Shown piece by piece: positions 8,870 to 17,206 of a stretch of 64,000 nucleotides of DNA. A program made the position numbers and the translations under genes. The notes below the pieces were generated by a model. That model saw nothing but the letters and a program-made list of their open reading frames with translations, made no database searches and was not told the DNA's origin. Position 1 is the stretch's first letter; every line of letters begins with the position of its first letter. Source of the DNA: Alphaproteobacteria bacterium (GTDB taxonomy: Bacteria; Pseudomonadota; Alphaproteobacteria; Ferrovibrionales; Ferrovibrionaceae); the NCBI GenBank assembly GCA_017307375.1, contig JAFKFH010000004.1:310001-374000 (forward strand). The letters are read 5' to 3'.

Positions 8870-9440
8870 AGTGCTGCTCCTCTGCGGCCGGTGAATGGCC
8901 GGCGACGCCGTCATCGGCGGCACCGCGGCGCCACAGGATCAGAGGCGCGTCGGCTGCGATGCGCTCCTTGCCGCGGGCCAGCGGATGTTTCGGCTGGCCG
9001 TCGCCGGTGAAGCCGAGCGCATAGAGCGAATAGCGGCCATCGTGGGATAGGGCCGCGACGACGAGCGGATCGTTCGACATCAGCCGGCCCCAAGCGGCGA
9101 TCCGGATATCGGCCTCGGCCGAGATCTCGCGGATCACCTCCAGCACCGATCGGCGGTGCGCCCGATAGCCCTCGAAATCGCGGGCGGCAAACTCGTCGCG
9201 CCAAGCGCGCATATCCGCGGGGTCGGTCGCGATGTAGGTCTCCTGGTTGCAGACCGTGTACCGGCCGATGCCGCGGGCCGGCAACAGCCGGTTGAGCGTG
9301 GCGATCGTCGGGTCGTTCTGGTCTGCCCCGGCTTTGGAGGGATTGGCCATGCAGACGACGGCGTGCTGGCCGTCGCAGAGGATGCGATCGAGCCGGAGCC
9401 TGAAGCGGCCGCAGGGGGAGAAGATGGCCGAGCTGTTCAA
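8862..9440 (-). CDS. DUF1643 domain protein
   Basis: The 192-residue sequence matches the DUF1643 pattern: an opening IFSPCGRFRLRLDR, then VVCMANPSKAGADQNDPTIA, and a central AAWGRL followed by LYALGFTGDGQPKHPL. The domain is frequent in phages and mobile islands and has no proven activity. The start is TTG at 9440, overlapping the previous stop as TTGA; the usual N-terminal motif lies directly after it, which supports this choice. Confidence 0.85.
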   Translation of the reverse strand: MNSSAIFSPCGRFRLRLDRILCDGQHAVVCMANPSKAGADQNDPTIATLNRLLPARGIGRYTVCNQETYIATDPADMRAWRDEFAARDFEGYRAHRRSVLEVIREISAEADIRIAAWGRLMSNDPLVVAALSHDGRYSLYALGFTGDGQPKHPLARGKERIAADAPLILWRRGAADDGVAGHSPAAEEQHYG

Positions 9441-10063
9441 CGTCGACCTCCAGCTGCGATGTTAGCAGCCAGGTCGGCCTTTCGCTGCTGCCATACAGCA
9501 TCCTGGCGGCACTTCATTTCGGCCTGGGCCCCGCGAATCATCGCCTGTCCGGCAGTCGTGCCAAGCCAGTACGCGACGTGCTCGACAACCTCGACGTCAG
9601 CGGCAGTGGCCTCGACATGCGCCGCCCGCATCCGGAGGCAAGCCAGCAGGCCAAAATCGCTCTCCTGGCGCAGTTGCTCCTCGGTCAGCATCAGCGTCTC
9701 GATCAGCCGGCGGCCGAAGTTGACGTAACCCAAGCGAAGGTTTTCCAGCGCGAACTGGGCAACGTAGGCTTGACCCAAGACCGGCCAGGTCTTCGCGAGA
9801 CGGTTGGCCTCGAACAGGTAGGCCTGCCCAATGTTGGTCCCGAGCCACATGATGAAGGACGCGGCCAGCGATGCATCGCGCTGCCGCGGCCTACCGCCAA
9901 GGTTGGCCAGGATGTCGCCGAGGACGCCGCGGTCGCCCGGGTCGATCCAGTGGGGCGCGCGGTCCATAAGGGCGCGCCATCGCTCGGCGAACACCTGCTC
10001 GCCGATGTGGCCGGCCCTCGGCGGGCGGATCGGCCTATGATCGAGGACGACAGGGCCGTTCAT
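9437..10063 (-). CDS. Phage hypothetical protein, 208 residues
   Basis: From the ATG at 10063 the protein starts MNGPVVLDHRPIRPPRAG and is mostly amphipathic helix, with recurring FGRRL, YLFEANRLAK and VEHVAYWLGTTAGQAMI segments. No catalytic motif or signal peptide is visible. It belongs to the leftward operon. Function unknown. Confidence 0.6.
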   Translation of the reverse strand: MNGPVVLDHRPIRPPRAGHIGEQVFAERWRALMDRAPHWIDPGDRGVLGDILANLGGRPRQRDASLAASFIMWLGTNIGQAYLFEANRLAKTWPVLGQAYVAQFALENLRLGYVNFGRRLIETLMLTEEQLRQESDFGLLACLRMRAAHVEATAADVEVVEHVAYWLGTTAGQAMIRGAQAEMKCRQDAVWQQRKADLAANIAAGGRR

Positions 10064-10076
10064 CGTGCTGTTCCCA

Positions 10077-10415
10077 TCATTCCGGAAACTCCTGGCCGAG
10101 TGCCTTGGCGGCATCGATCAGCGAAAGCTTGAGCGCCGCGGTGTAACCGTGCGTTTCGATGCGCGGCATCATCGTGTCGGGGAACAGCGCGCCAGGCTCC
10201 AGCTGATCCACGGGGACGGCAACCAGGGCGCCCGGCAGGGCAGGGCAGGCCGTGTGCGGCCGGGCAACGCTCGGCGGCCGAGACCGCGGGCCGCCGCTGC
10301 AATGTCGATCGGCCGCGACGCAATAGTCGCTGTAGTTGCCATGGCGCTCCCGATAGGCTGAGCAACCCTCGCAGGTCAGGGTGACGACGGCCTGGGGCCC
10401 GAGACGATCGGTCAC
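10077..10415 (-). CDS. Cysteine-rich small phage protein
   Basis: The 112-residue product starts at a GTG (10415) overlapping the upstream stop. Its N-terminal half has four cysteines (TCEGC, DYC, RHC), consistent with a small zinc-binding knuckle, followed by a proline-rich linker and a helical end (TAALKLSLIDAAKALGQEF). No family recognised. Confidence 0.55.
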   Translation of the reverse strand: MTDRLGPQAVVTLTCEGCSAYRERHGNYSDYCVAADRHCSGGPRSRPPSVARPHTACPALPGALVAVPVDQLEPGALFPDTMMPRIETHGYTAALKLSLIDAAKALGQEFPE

Positions 10416-10648
10416 AGCAGAGCCTCCGCTTCCAGTTCAGCGATCGATATATCGCGCCGAGGAGCGATCGCAGCCAGCGCGTGCCCGCGGAGGATCTCGC
10501 GCAGCCGGCCGGGGATCGGCACGAACACCGCCCCCATCAGCCGGGCGAGGTGATGGGCCGGATCGGCGCACCCCCTTAAGCGGCGATAGGTCTGCCGCAT
10601 CGCCTCGCGGGCGACGCGACGGTCACTCCTGGTCATGGCAGCGCCCAT
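10412..10648 (-). CDS. Basic phage protein, 78 residues
   Basis: A short arginine-rich helical protein (MTRSDRRVAREAMRQTYRRL) with an acidic C-terminus (SIAELEAEALL). Its ATG at 10648 overlaps the stop of the preceding gene (ATGA); a second in-frame ATG lies at 10636. Function unknown. Confidence 0.5.
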   Translation of the reverse strand: MGAAMTRSDRRVAREAMRQTYRRLRGCADPAHHLARLMGAVFVPIPGRLREILRGHALAAIAPRRDISIAELEAEALL

Positions 10649-10992
10649 CAGATACCAGCCCCATCGATCAGTGCCGGCTCGCGTGCGTTGCCCGGCAGGT
10701 TGCCAAACGCCGCGACCCAGGCGTCGCCGGGCTCGCGCTCGAGCCGAAGCCGGGCCGCTGCCAGCGCCTTCCGTGCGATCTGCCCCGGCGTGTCATCATC
10801 CATGTCCGCGATGCGCTCCAGGGCAGCCTCCATCTCGCGGCCTTCTGCCGAGATGTTGCCGTCCGCGATCACGACCGGCACGGCGCCGGGTAGCACCGCT
10901 GTGCGATAGCGGAGGGCGTCGCAAAAGGCGTGGCGGCCGCGCTCGTCGACGATGAACACCACGGAATAGAAATGTGGCTCCATCACGCTCAT
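10648..10992 (-). CDS. Phage hypothetical protein, 114 residues
   Basis: From the ATG at 10992, which overlaps the upstream stop, the protein begins MSVMEPHFYSVVFIVDERGR and contains a helical charged middle (EGREMEAALERIADMDDDTPG). The first 30 residues look like a beta-rich fold. No recognised family. Confidence 0.55.
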   Translation of the reverse strand: MSVMEPHFYSVVFIVDERGRHAFCDALRYRTAVLPGAVPVVIADGNISAEGREMEAALERIADMDDDTPGQIARKALAAARLRLEREPGDAWVAAFGNLPGNAREPALIDGAGI

Positions 10993-11699
10993 CTTGAAAC
11001 CTGATCGATATTTTTGAGGGCTACGGTGAAGGTCGTGGCCGAGACCCAGGGGTTTAAGTCCCACGCGCCGGCGCCGTGGAGGTGGTTCCATAGACGGCTG
11101 TAAACCTGTCTCTCCGACCAGGCAGCCTGGGCCAGATCATCGCCCAAGTCGCGCAACGTCGGCTCCTGCGTGCCTTCGGCCGCGGCGTCGGCCTCGTCGA
11201 TGTCCTGCAGGTGCTGCACCCGAACATCGGTCACCAGCAGCGTGATCCTGCTGTGGCGGCGGAACATGAAGCGGGCATTGCGCTTGTGCCAGAAGGGCGT
11301 TGCAAAGTCGCTCAGGTGCCGGGAGCGGCGGAACCTCGCCGGCGGATCGTAGAGAACCTCGTCGCTGTCGGCGACGAAGGCCCACTTCTGCCGGCCGCCG
11401 CGCGTCAGCTCGCCCTCGATCGGGACCCAATGGCCGAACCGATAGTGCTCCTCGCGCACCCATAGGCGATCCCCGGGGGACGCGATGCGCAGTCGCTTGC
11501 GGAAAGACGAAGATTTGAAGTTCGCCACCGTGCTGCCGCGATCGCCGATTGTCTGGCCATAGTTCCATTTGCCGACAATCAGGTTGCCCTGATCATCGAC
11601 CCGCGGTTGCGGATTGAGGTAACGCCGCGTCTGGGTCTTCCGCCCATCGCGCAGCGCGAGGCTCATGGGCCGCGAGAACGGGATCGGCAAGTCAGCCAT
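10989..11699 (-). CDS. ASCH-like phage protein (first copy)
   Basis: The 236-residue protein has the layout of a family common in phages and often annotated as ASCH-domain. It opens with PIPFSRPMSLALRDGRKTQTRR, then GDRLWVREEHYRF, then RITLLVTDVRVQHLQDIDEADAAAEG, and closes with WNHLHGAGAWDLNPWVSATTF. ASCH proteins have a PUA-like fold that binds RNA or modified nucleotides; the role in phages is unproved. A diverged second copy lies at 16352-17206. Confidence 0.75.
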   Translation of the reverse strand: MADLPIPFSRPMSLALRDGRKTQTRRYLNPQPRVDDQGNLIVGKWNYGQTIGDRGSTVANFKSSSFRKRLRIASPGDRLWVREEHYRFGHWVPIEGELTRGGRQKWAFVADSDEVLYDPPARFRRSRHLSDFATPFWHKRNARFMFRRHSRITLLVTDVRVQHLQDIDEADAAAEGTQEPTLRDLGDDLAQAAWSERQVYSRLWNHLHGAGAWDLNPWVSATTFTVALKNIDQVSR

Positions 11700-12588
11700 T
11701 GCGGGCTTCCTTCCTCAGCAACCGATCCATCTCGGCGATGCAGAGGGCGGCAGCCCTTTTCAGGTCGGTGTAACGGTCCTTAGGCTTCCACCACTTCGCT
11801 TCCCAGGGCCAGATCTCGCGGATGATGTAGTTGTTGATGAGGGAGAAGATGCCGCTGACCGATCCCCGCCTGAGATCCGAAATGCCGGCGACATAGGCGT
11901 AGGACGCTGCGGCACGAGCCATGCAACCGTCGTCATGTTGAACATCGTGCTCGGGCGTCCAGCCCTCGACCTCGACATGCCGGCGACGCTCGGCCGCGAC
12001 GTCGATCATTGCCTGGCTCGGCACACCGAACTGCTGCATGAGGCGTTCGCGATCAGCGATGGCGTCGCTGACCATGGCCCAGGCCTCGGGCTGGTGGCCG
12101 CCGATGCCGGTCCCCATGCGCTTCATGAAGCCGTCGAGGATGCCCCAGACTTCGTTCTGGAAGCGGTTGAGGGCGGCGCCAGATGCTTTGCTCTCGTCTT
12201 CCGCCTTCTCGGCCCTAGCGATCAGCCGCTTGCATTCTTCCTCCTGGCCTTCGACCCATATCTCAAAATCGACGGCAAGGTGGATTTCGTCATCGGCCTG
12301 ATAGTCGACGCCTAGCTTCTGAAGGCGGTCCTTGATGCGCACGGCCCATTCTGGCCAGGGGCCAACGCGCTCGGTTTCCAAGTCTTCCTTCAGCCGGCCG
12401 ATCTGGGCGGTCTGCGCGCGGATATGGGAAAGCAGACGCTGAAGGCGGTCATCGCCGGCGCCGTAGCCGGCCTGCGTTGTGATGTTCCGCAGTTCGGTGT
12501 CGCTCAGCAGGATGGCCGGGACTTGCCCGGCGGCAGCCTCCCCGACATGATCCTTGGCAACGGGGGAAACAGGGGGCTGATCAGCCAT
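11692..12588 (-). CDS. Conserved phage protein with EGWTPEHD motif
   Basis: The start at 12588 gives a protein of 298 residues. The N-terminal half is coiled coil (LSHIRAQTAQIGRLKEDLE and later segments). The C-terminal 110 residues have a motif set seen in many phages: ERRRHVEVEGWTPEHD, ARAAASYAYVAG, PWEAKWWKPKDRYTDLKRA, and a final CIAEMDRLL. The conserved block is of unknown function; I would expect a nucleotide- or nucleic-acid-related role but cannot show it. The divergent gene at 12587 begins on the opposite strand within the start codon. Confidence 0.7.
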   Translation of the reverse strand: MADQPPVSPVAKDHVGEAAAGQVPAILLSDTELRNITTQAGYGAGDDRLQRLLSHIRAQTAQIGRLKEDLETERVGPWPEWAVRIKDRLQKLGVDYQADDEIHLAVDFEIWVEGQEEECKRLIARAEKAEDESKASGAALNRFQNEVWGILDGFMKRMGTGIGGHQPEAWAMVSDAIADRERLMQQFGVPSQAMIDVAAERRRHVEVEGWTPEHDVQHDDGCMARAAASYAYVAGISDLRRGSVSGIFSLINNYIIREIWPWEAKWWKPKDRYTDLKRAAALCIAEMDRLLRKEARNG

Positions 12589-13333
12589 GTCGGGGACTTT
12601 TCTCAAAAGGCTGGGAGCAGCAGTTGCATCGGGCTATGCCGCCGGCACCATGGCCGGGCTCGCCATGGGGTTCATCGCGGTCTGGCCAGGCCTGCCGGCG
12701 GGCTGGTTCACGAGCCAGGAGGCTGCCGCCTGGGTGCAGGCGATCGGGTCGATTGGTGCAATTTTGGTGGCCATTGCAGTACCGGCCAAAATGGAGCGGG
12801 ATCGCAGGCGACATCAGGAGGAGGCTGAGGCGATTCAAGGCCGTGCGCTCGCAGTTATCCTGGCGCCTTCCTATAGCGCGCTGCTGAAGGATCTCATGAC
12901 GATTGTTGAGCGCATCGAAGCGTTCATGCCGAATGCCGAATTGATGCCGAATAGTCCGCTGACACAAAACGACTGGATATCGATCAAGTTGGACGTGCCA
13001 GACCCTTTGATCGGAGCGGCCGAACGCATGCATCTGATGGGGCACGCCGCCGGCACCCAGGCTGTGCGTGCGATTGCAAAAGCTGAGCTCTATCGTGTCG
13101 TATGGAGAAGAGAGGTTGCGCTTCGCGGGCCCCTGTTCCTTAAGGTTCTCAAGGATCTTGCTTCGGCTGCGTCGGAAGCTTCGCGCGCGGCGAGGAATGA
13201 TCTTCGGAGCATTGCCGGCCCGCCTCTTTTTGACGTAAGTCGCCACGTCCCTACGGCTCCCTCGGGATCGGGTTCGACACCCCAGCCCGCACCATCGGCA
13301 GCCGGCCCTTCGGTAGGTCCGTCGTCTCCATGA
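12587..13333 (+). CDS. Single-pass membrane protein running against the operon
   Basis: The 248-residue product has hydrophobic segments at about 10-30 and 48-66 (WVQAIGSIGAILVAIAVP) followed by a basic, coiled cytoplasmic part and a proline/serine-rich tail. The WVQAIGSIGAILVAI pattern is common in small proteobacterial inner-membrane proteins of unknown role. It lies on the opposite strand to all neighbours, filling a gap in the leftward operon, and its 3' end overlaps the 62-residue gene on the other strand. It is probably an independently expressed insertion. Confidence 0.6.
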   Translation: MSGTFLKRLGAAVASGYAAGTMAGLAMGFIAVWPGLPAGWFTSQEAAAWVQAIGSIGAILVAIAVPAKMERDRRRHQEEAEAIQGRALAVILAPSYSALLKDLMTIVERIEAFMPNAELMPNSPLTQNDWISIKLDVPDPLIGAAERMHLMGHAAGTQAVRAIAKAELYRVVWRREVALRGPLFLKVLKDLASAASEASRAARNDLRSIAGPPLFDVSRHVPTAPSGSGSTPQPAPSAAGPSVGPSSP

Positions 13334-13439
13334 CCGACAGGTCGACCTGCAGGCCAGCCTGCACAGCCGCGGTGACCACCTCGTTGAGGGCGTCGGCAGC
13401 GGCATAGACCGATTGAGCGAGCTCGCGGGGCGACGTCAT
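13251..13439 (-). CDS. Small phage protein, 62 residues
   Basis: MTSPRELAQSVYAAADALNE starts a short helical protein, followed by VVTAAVQAGLQVDLSVMETT and a proline-rich end, a shape frequent among small phage accessory proteins. The ATG overlaps the stop of the membrane peptide upstream. Its 3' end is antisense to the end of the plus-strand membrane gene. Confidence 0.55.
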   Translation of the reverse strand: MTSPRELAQSVYAAADALNEVVTAAVQAGLQVDLSVMETTDLPKGRLPMVRAGVSNPIPREP

Positions 13440-13576
13440 GAGCAGGCCCGCATCACGGCGCCGCCGACGGCCCCGATCACCATCATGCCAATGATGGCGA
13501 GGAGCAGTATGGCGAGATCGCGCCAGACCTCGTCTACGAGGTCGCGCTTGCCCTGCGGAGGCGGCCTTTCGGGCAT
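13436..13576 (-). CDS. Membrane peptide, 46 residues
   Basis: A short gene with a hydrophilic start (MPERPPPQGKRDLVDEVWRD) and one clear transmembrane helix (LAILLLAIIGMMVIGAVGG). Its start touches the stop of the 121-residue gene and its stop overlaps the next ATG as ATGA, so it sits exactly in the translational chain. Tight coupling and membrane pattern support a real gene. Function unknown. Confidence 0.6.
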   Translation of the reverse strand: MPERPPPQGKRDLVDEVWRDLAILLLAIIGMMVIGAVGGAVMRACS

Positions 13577-13941
13577 CAGGCGCCCCGCTTCCTGCCGGTG
13601 CGAAGCGGCAGGACCGCGACGGCCTTGCCGCTGTCCGCCACGATCGCCTTGCGATCCGGCTCGTAGTGGACCAGGACGTAGGCGGCAGCGATCAGTCGAT
13701 CATCGCAGATCGAGAATATCGGATAGCTGCCGCCGCTCGACCGGGCTCGCGCAGCCCGGTTCTCGGCCTCGATCGCTGCCTTCGAGGCAAGCATTTCGGC
13801 CAGGCTGACACCGTTCAATGCTGCAAGATCCGGCTTGTGATCGATGATGCCCTGCGCCCAGAGATAGGCGTTCTGTATTGCGGTGCTGATCGCGCGAGCG
13901 CGATCCAGCGGCATGGCGCTGACGGAGGTCTCCTCGGTCAC
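13576..13941 (-). CDS. Phage hypothetical protein, 121 residues
   Basis: The protein starts MTEETSVSAMPLDRARAIST, is helical for about 70 residues, and ends in a basic LRTGRKRGA. No domain recognised. It is coupled to both neighbours by overlapping start and stop codons. Confidence 0.55.
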   Translation of the reverse strand: MTEETSVSAMPLDRARAISTAIQNAYLWAQGIIDHKPDLAALNGVSLAEMLASKAAIEAENRAARARSSGGSYPIFSICDDRLIAAAYVLVHYEPDRKAIVADSGKAVAVLPLRTGRKRGA

Positions 13942-14129
13942 GCGATCAGCCCTCCGATTTCGAGGTCGGGGCGCAGGGCCGGCAACTGGTGCCGCGGCTT
14001 CGGCGCGAGCGCCTGGATGCCACCGGGCAAGACCGACCAGCTGGCGCGGGCCTGGTCCGGCGTGGCCGGGCCGGCGTAGCGCTCGGCGCCGGCCTTCATG
14101 ACGAAGCGGTTCTGATGCTGATCAGCCAT
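13938..14129 (-). CDS. Small phage protein, 63 residues
   Basis: The ATG at 14129 gives MADQHQNRFVMKAGAERYAG. The start lies inside the end of the upstream gene, which is the pattern of the whole operon. No family recognised. Confidence 0.5.
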   Translation of the reverse strand: MADQHQNRFVMKAGAERYAGPATPDQARASWSVLPGGIQALAPKPRHQLPALRPDLEIGGLIA

Positions 14130-14646
14130 TGGCAGTCTCCAGGGCAATGGTGAAGTTGGCGCCGGGCCGCCGGCGGCAAGTCGGGCGGAATGCCAGGTGA
14201 CGCAGGATCTCGGGCCGCCGAGCAATCTCCTCGGCCGGCAGATCCTCGCGGCCGATCTCGATCAGGCCCTTGCGCTTCAGGAAGTGAATGGCGTGAAGCC
14301 GGCGCGATTTGTCGCCGCCCAGGGCAGCCGCGACCTCCGCCTCGACCTCGCGCAAGCCGCGAAACTCGACCGGCACGACGTTCCAGGCGATCGTTTCATC
14401 CGGCCCAAGGACCGGCGGGGTCGCGAGCGCCGTCACGGCCGCGGAGAGGTCCGCGACCTCTTTCCCATCGACCAGGAAGACGCAGTCGCGCGCCCGGCCA
14501 TCGGCACTCGGCCGATGGAGCTGGTAGACGCGAGGAAAGCCGGTGCTCGTCCAGCCGTAGCCGTGCCCCCGAGGCCCATAGTTGTAATGGTCGGGCGGGG
14601 TGCGCCAGCCGCCGTTGAGGATCGCCTCCGGCGTCGGCTCAGCCAT
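14122..14646 (-). CDS. Phage hypothetical protein, 174 residues
   Basis: Starting at 14646 (MAEPTPEAILNGGWRTPPDH), the protein has an aromatic, glycine-rich N-terminal part (YNYGPRGHGYGW) and a helical C-terminal half with clustered arginines (ARRPEILRHLAFRPTCRRR). No catalytic motif is visible. It overlaps both neighbours slightly. Confidence 0.55.
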   Translation of the reverse strand: MAEPTPEAILNGGWRTPPDHYNYGPRGHGYGWTSTGFPRVYQLHRPSADGRARDCVFLVDGKEVADLSAAVTALATPPVLGPDETIAWNVVPVEFRGLREVEAEVAAALGGDKSRRLHAIHFLKRKGLIEIGREDLPAEEIARRPEILRHLAFRPTCRRRPGANFTIALETANG

Positions 14647-15358
14647 GGTGCGCCTGCCGCATCTTGGCGATCGCGTCGCGCAGGACCTCGGCCGGGGTGC
14701 AGCCACGTTCGGCCGCCACCTGCTCGAGCACCGCATTGCACTCGGCGGCAACCCTCTCGCTCGGGCTGGCGAGTGCCTCGGCGGCCTGCTGACGCACGAG
14801 CGCCCGGATCCGCTCCGCCTCGCCTGCATCGTTCGCAGGGTCAGGCCGTCCCGAGCGGAGGTGGTCGTTCAGTGGGCAAGACGGCTTGTGACCGGTGGCG
14901 CGGTCATCCTCGACATGCTCGTTGCAGACCGGGCACCAGAGGCCGCAGCTGATCGGGGTGTCGCCCGGGCAGTCGAATTCCTCGTAGACGATGCGATCGC
15001 GGCCGAGTTGGAGTAGCCCCGCGATCCGTTCCTTGAGCGACGCGACCTCTCGCTGCGCAGCCCGTCGCGCTTCGACCTCGCGGCTGTTCTCCGAGAGCAG
15101 CTCGGCAACCCGGCGCGCATGCTCGGGGTCGATCGCCCGCGCGGTCGGCACCGGGTCGGCCAGCCAGGTCATCCGAGCCAGAAAGCTATCGACGGTGCAG
15201 CTGTAGGTCTCGCCCTGGGCATCGTGATAGTGGATCGTCGGCGCGAACCCGACCTTGGGCGGCTGGCGCATGTTGCTGTAGCCGTCGACGTGGTAGACCT
15301 GACCGGGGCGGCGTTCCCAGGTCGAGCCGATGGTGGGCAGGGTCGAGGCGTCAGCCAT
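14639..15358 (-). CDS. Phage protein with possible zinc-binding cysteines
   Basis: The 239-residue product begins with a beta-rich region (STWERRPGQVYHVDGY) of the kind seen in small phage DUF proteins. A coiled segment follows, then a cysteine/histidine patch at about 140-165 (SCGLWCPVCNEHVED, GHKPSCPLNDH) that fits a zinc site, and finally a helical end. It lies mid-operon. Function unknown. Confidence 0.6.
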   Translation of the reverse strand: MADASTLPTIGSTWERRPGQVYHVDGYSNMRQPPKVGFAPTIHYHDAQGETYSCTVDSFLARMTWLADPVPTARAIDPEHARRVAELLSENSREVEARRAAQREVASLKERIAGLLQLGRDRIVYEEFDCPGDTPISCGLWCPVCNEHVEDDRATGHKPSCPLNDHLRSGRPDPANDAGEAERIRALVRQQAAEALASPSERVAAECNAVLEQVAAERGCTPAEVLRDAIAKMRQAHHG

Positions 15359-15734
15359 GGTGCGGAGCCTTTCTGGCGTTCGATGCCGCCACGGATTGAG
15401 GGATGATCTTGAGGCGCTTAAGCTTCGCGACGATCGCCGCGGTCTGGGGCACGACAGGCCCGACGTCGCCGTCGATGATGCCGGCGCCAGGCATCGAGGT
15501 GGCCAAGGCCTCGACCTCAGCGCAGCGCACCGGGAAGCGATGCCAGCGGCCGCCTTCCTTCAGCGCGTAATAGCTGCCGCATTCCTCGATCTGATCGCGG
15601 GTGTACCGGCCTGCCCAGGCCAGCGGGTAGGCGTAGTTCGAGTTCTTGGGCCGCCAGAAGGTGACGTAGGGATTGCGGCGCCATTCGGGGCGGATGTCGA
15701 CGATGAAGAACTCGTCGGAGGATTGATCGCTCAT
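15351..15734 (-). CDS. Phage hypothetical protein, 127 residues
   Basis: MSDQSSDEFFIVDIRPEWRR starts a protein rich in aromatic residues in its first 70 positions (YVTFWRPKNSNYAYPLAWAG). The middle resembles small phage proteins of unknown function that sense or bind nucleotides, but no firm match can be made. It overlaps the next gene by 8 bases. Confidence 0.55.
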   Translation of the reverse strand: MSDQSSDEFFIVDIRPEWRRNPYVTFWRPKNSNYAYPLAWAGRYTRDQIEECGSYYALKEGGRWHRFPVRCAEVEALATSMPGAGIIDGDVGPVVPQTAAIVAKLKRLKIIPQSVAASNARKAPHHG

Positions 15735-16054
15735 GGCCCCACCTCGGCATCTGGCCAGCCGATGGGTATGAGCGTCATGCGATATCCATTGCTCTCGGCA
15801 TTTGACCAGAACTCCATGACGAAATTCTCATCGAGCTTGACGGTCAGGCGATCGTTCAGGTGTCGCTTGACGAAGATAAGGGCGAGGCGCTCCCGCACGC
15901 GCGACTTCTGGCAATTGAGCAGCTTCATGCCGCCGGGCGCGAAGTTGTTGAAGTCGGCATGGTGGGCCACGACGTGTCCATCGGGCGTGGTGATGACGCC
16001 GCAGACGCCCTTGAGCTGGGTTGGCGGTTCGGCGGGGAGCGAAGCGAGCGTCAT
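15731..16054 (-). CDS. Phage hypothetical protein, 107 residues
   Basis: From the ATG at 16054 (MTLASLPAEPPTQLKGVCGV) the protein is a compact alpha/beta sequence with HADFNNFAPGGMKLLNCQ and a basic RERLALIFVKRHLNDRL segment. No family recognised. Start and stop overlap both neighbours. Confidence 0.5.
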   Translation of the reverse strand: MTLASLPAEPPTQLKGVCGVITTPDGHVVAHHADFNNFAPGGMKLLNCQKSRVRERLALIFVKRHLNDRLTVKLDENFVMEFWSNAESNGYRMTLIPIGWPDAEVGP

Positions 16055-16305
16055 GCTGCCAGTTCCTGTGCTGGTTGATCGGGTGCCGGATGCCAGGTCC
16101 AGCCGAAGACGTGGAGGCCGACATAGCGGCCCCAGTTGGGCGCCTCGGCGGCCGGCAAGGGGCTCGGCGCATCCAGGCGCTGCATCCAGAAGCCGCGCCG
16201 CCCATCGTGATGCAGGCAGCGATAGAGGCGCCCTTCCCACGACGCGAAGACCCTGCCGACGATGCGGTCCGCCGGGATCGGTTTCGGCTCGAGCGGGCGC
16301 TGCAT
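16051..16305 (-). CDS. Small tryptophan-rich phage protein, 84 residues
   Basis: The sequence contains RIVGRVFASWEGRLYRCLHH and GRYVGLHVFGWTWHP, a beta-rich pattern. It begins at 16305, overlapping the stop of a 16-residue reading frame. Function unknown. Confidence 0.5.
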   Translation of the reverse strand: MQRPLEPKPIPADRIVGRVFASWEGRLYRCLHHDGRRGFWMQRLDAPSPLPAAEAPNWGRYVGLHVFGWTWHPAPDQPAQELAA

Positions 16306-16355
16306 CAGCTGGCCCCGTCGGTCGGCGGCGCCTCGACCTCGATTGCGTGAGTCAT
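16305..16355 (-). CDS. Tiny coupled reading frame, 16 residues
   Basis: MTHAIEVEAPPTDGAS begins on the ATGA overlap with the second ASCH-like gene, and its stop shares a base with the next start. It may serve to pass ribosomes along rather than to make a working peptide, or be a chance frame. Its exact fit between two genes is the only evidence. Confidence 0.3.
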   Translation of the reverse strand: MTHAIEVEAPPTDGAS

Positions 16356-17206
16356 GCTGCCAGCCCTTCGCGGGTATCGATGTTGGCCTGTTCGACGCTG
16401 CATGTCAGGGCAACGGCCCATGGATTGTTCGCCCAGCGCGTGGTGTTGCGTCGAGCCCCTCGCATACGGTCCCACCGGCGGGCGAAAACCTGACGCCCAG
16501 ACCATGCAGCCTGCGCGAGGTTGCCGCCGAGATCCTGCGGCGCCGGGGGTCGGATGCCTGCGGCGACAGCATCGTCGTCGGTGGCATCCTGGACGCGCAG
16601 CACCCGGACATGCTCGACAAGAAGGGTCATTCGGCTGGCCCAGCGCGGCATCTCGCTGCGATGGCGCCAGCCAATCTCGGCCGGGAAGAGTTTGCGGCCT
16701 CGCAGGTCGTTGACCGGATAGAATTCGCTCGGGTTCAGGTCCTCGCCATCGGCCCTATAAAACAGGCCGGCCTTCGTGCCGCCCCTGGGGTCGCCAGTCA
16801 GGTAGTCCCGTGGGTCGCCGTAGATAGTCCGGTCCCACGCAAACGCGCCGTATTCACCACCGGTCTCATAGTCGAGCGTCTCACGAACGACCTGCCAGGC
16901 CTCGCGCACCCAAAGGCGCTGGCCCGGCACGAACCCGACATCAAACGTGTGCCGGCCCTGTCGATCGTCGCGGGTCCACCAGCACCAAGTCGCAGACATG
17001 CCCCGCGGGTTCTCCGGCGTCTTCCGCTCGCTGCAATAGGCATCAAGATAGGGCGCCGGGTGCTTTGGTTGGTGGCGCGGGTGGATATCGTCGAGCGCCG
17101 GCGGCTCAGGCACTTCGGATTGCAGCGGCCGCCAGATCTGCGTCTGTTGCCCGGCGCGAACGGCCAGTACCTCGTGCGGGGAGAGGTCGATGGGGCGGTC
17201 GGTCAT
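16352..17206 (-). CDS. ASCH-like phage protein (second copy)
   Basis: The 284-residue protein follows the same plan as the gene at 10989-11699: ALPHEVLAVRAG-type opening with QQTQIWRPLQ, then GQRLWVREAWQVV, then PRWASRMTLLVEHVRVLRVQD and an end with RWDRMRGARRNTTRWANNPW. It is longer because of insertions in the first half. The TQTRR core of the usual family is changed to TQIWR here, so the ligand-binding face may differ. Two diverged copies in one operon suggest separate roles. Confidence 0.7.
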   Translation of the reverse strand: MTDRPIDLSPHEVLAVRAGQQTQIWRPLQSEVPEPPALDDIHPRHQPKHPAPYLDAYCSERKTPENPRGMSATWCWWTRDDRQGRHTFDVGFVPGQRLWVREAWQVVRETLDYETGGEYGAFAWDRTIYGDPRDYLTGDPRGGTKAGLFYRADGEDLNPSEFYPVNDLRGRKLFPAEIGWRHRSEMPRWASRMTLLVEHVRVLRVQDATDDDAVAAGIRPPAPQDLGGNLAQAAWSGRQVFARRWDRMRGARRNTTRWANNPWAVALTCSVEQANIDTREGLAA

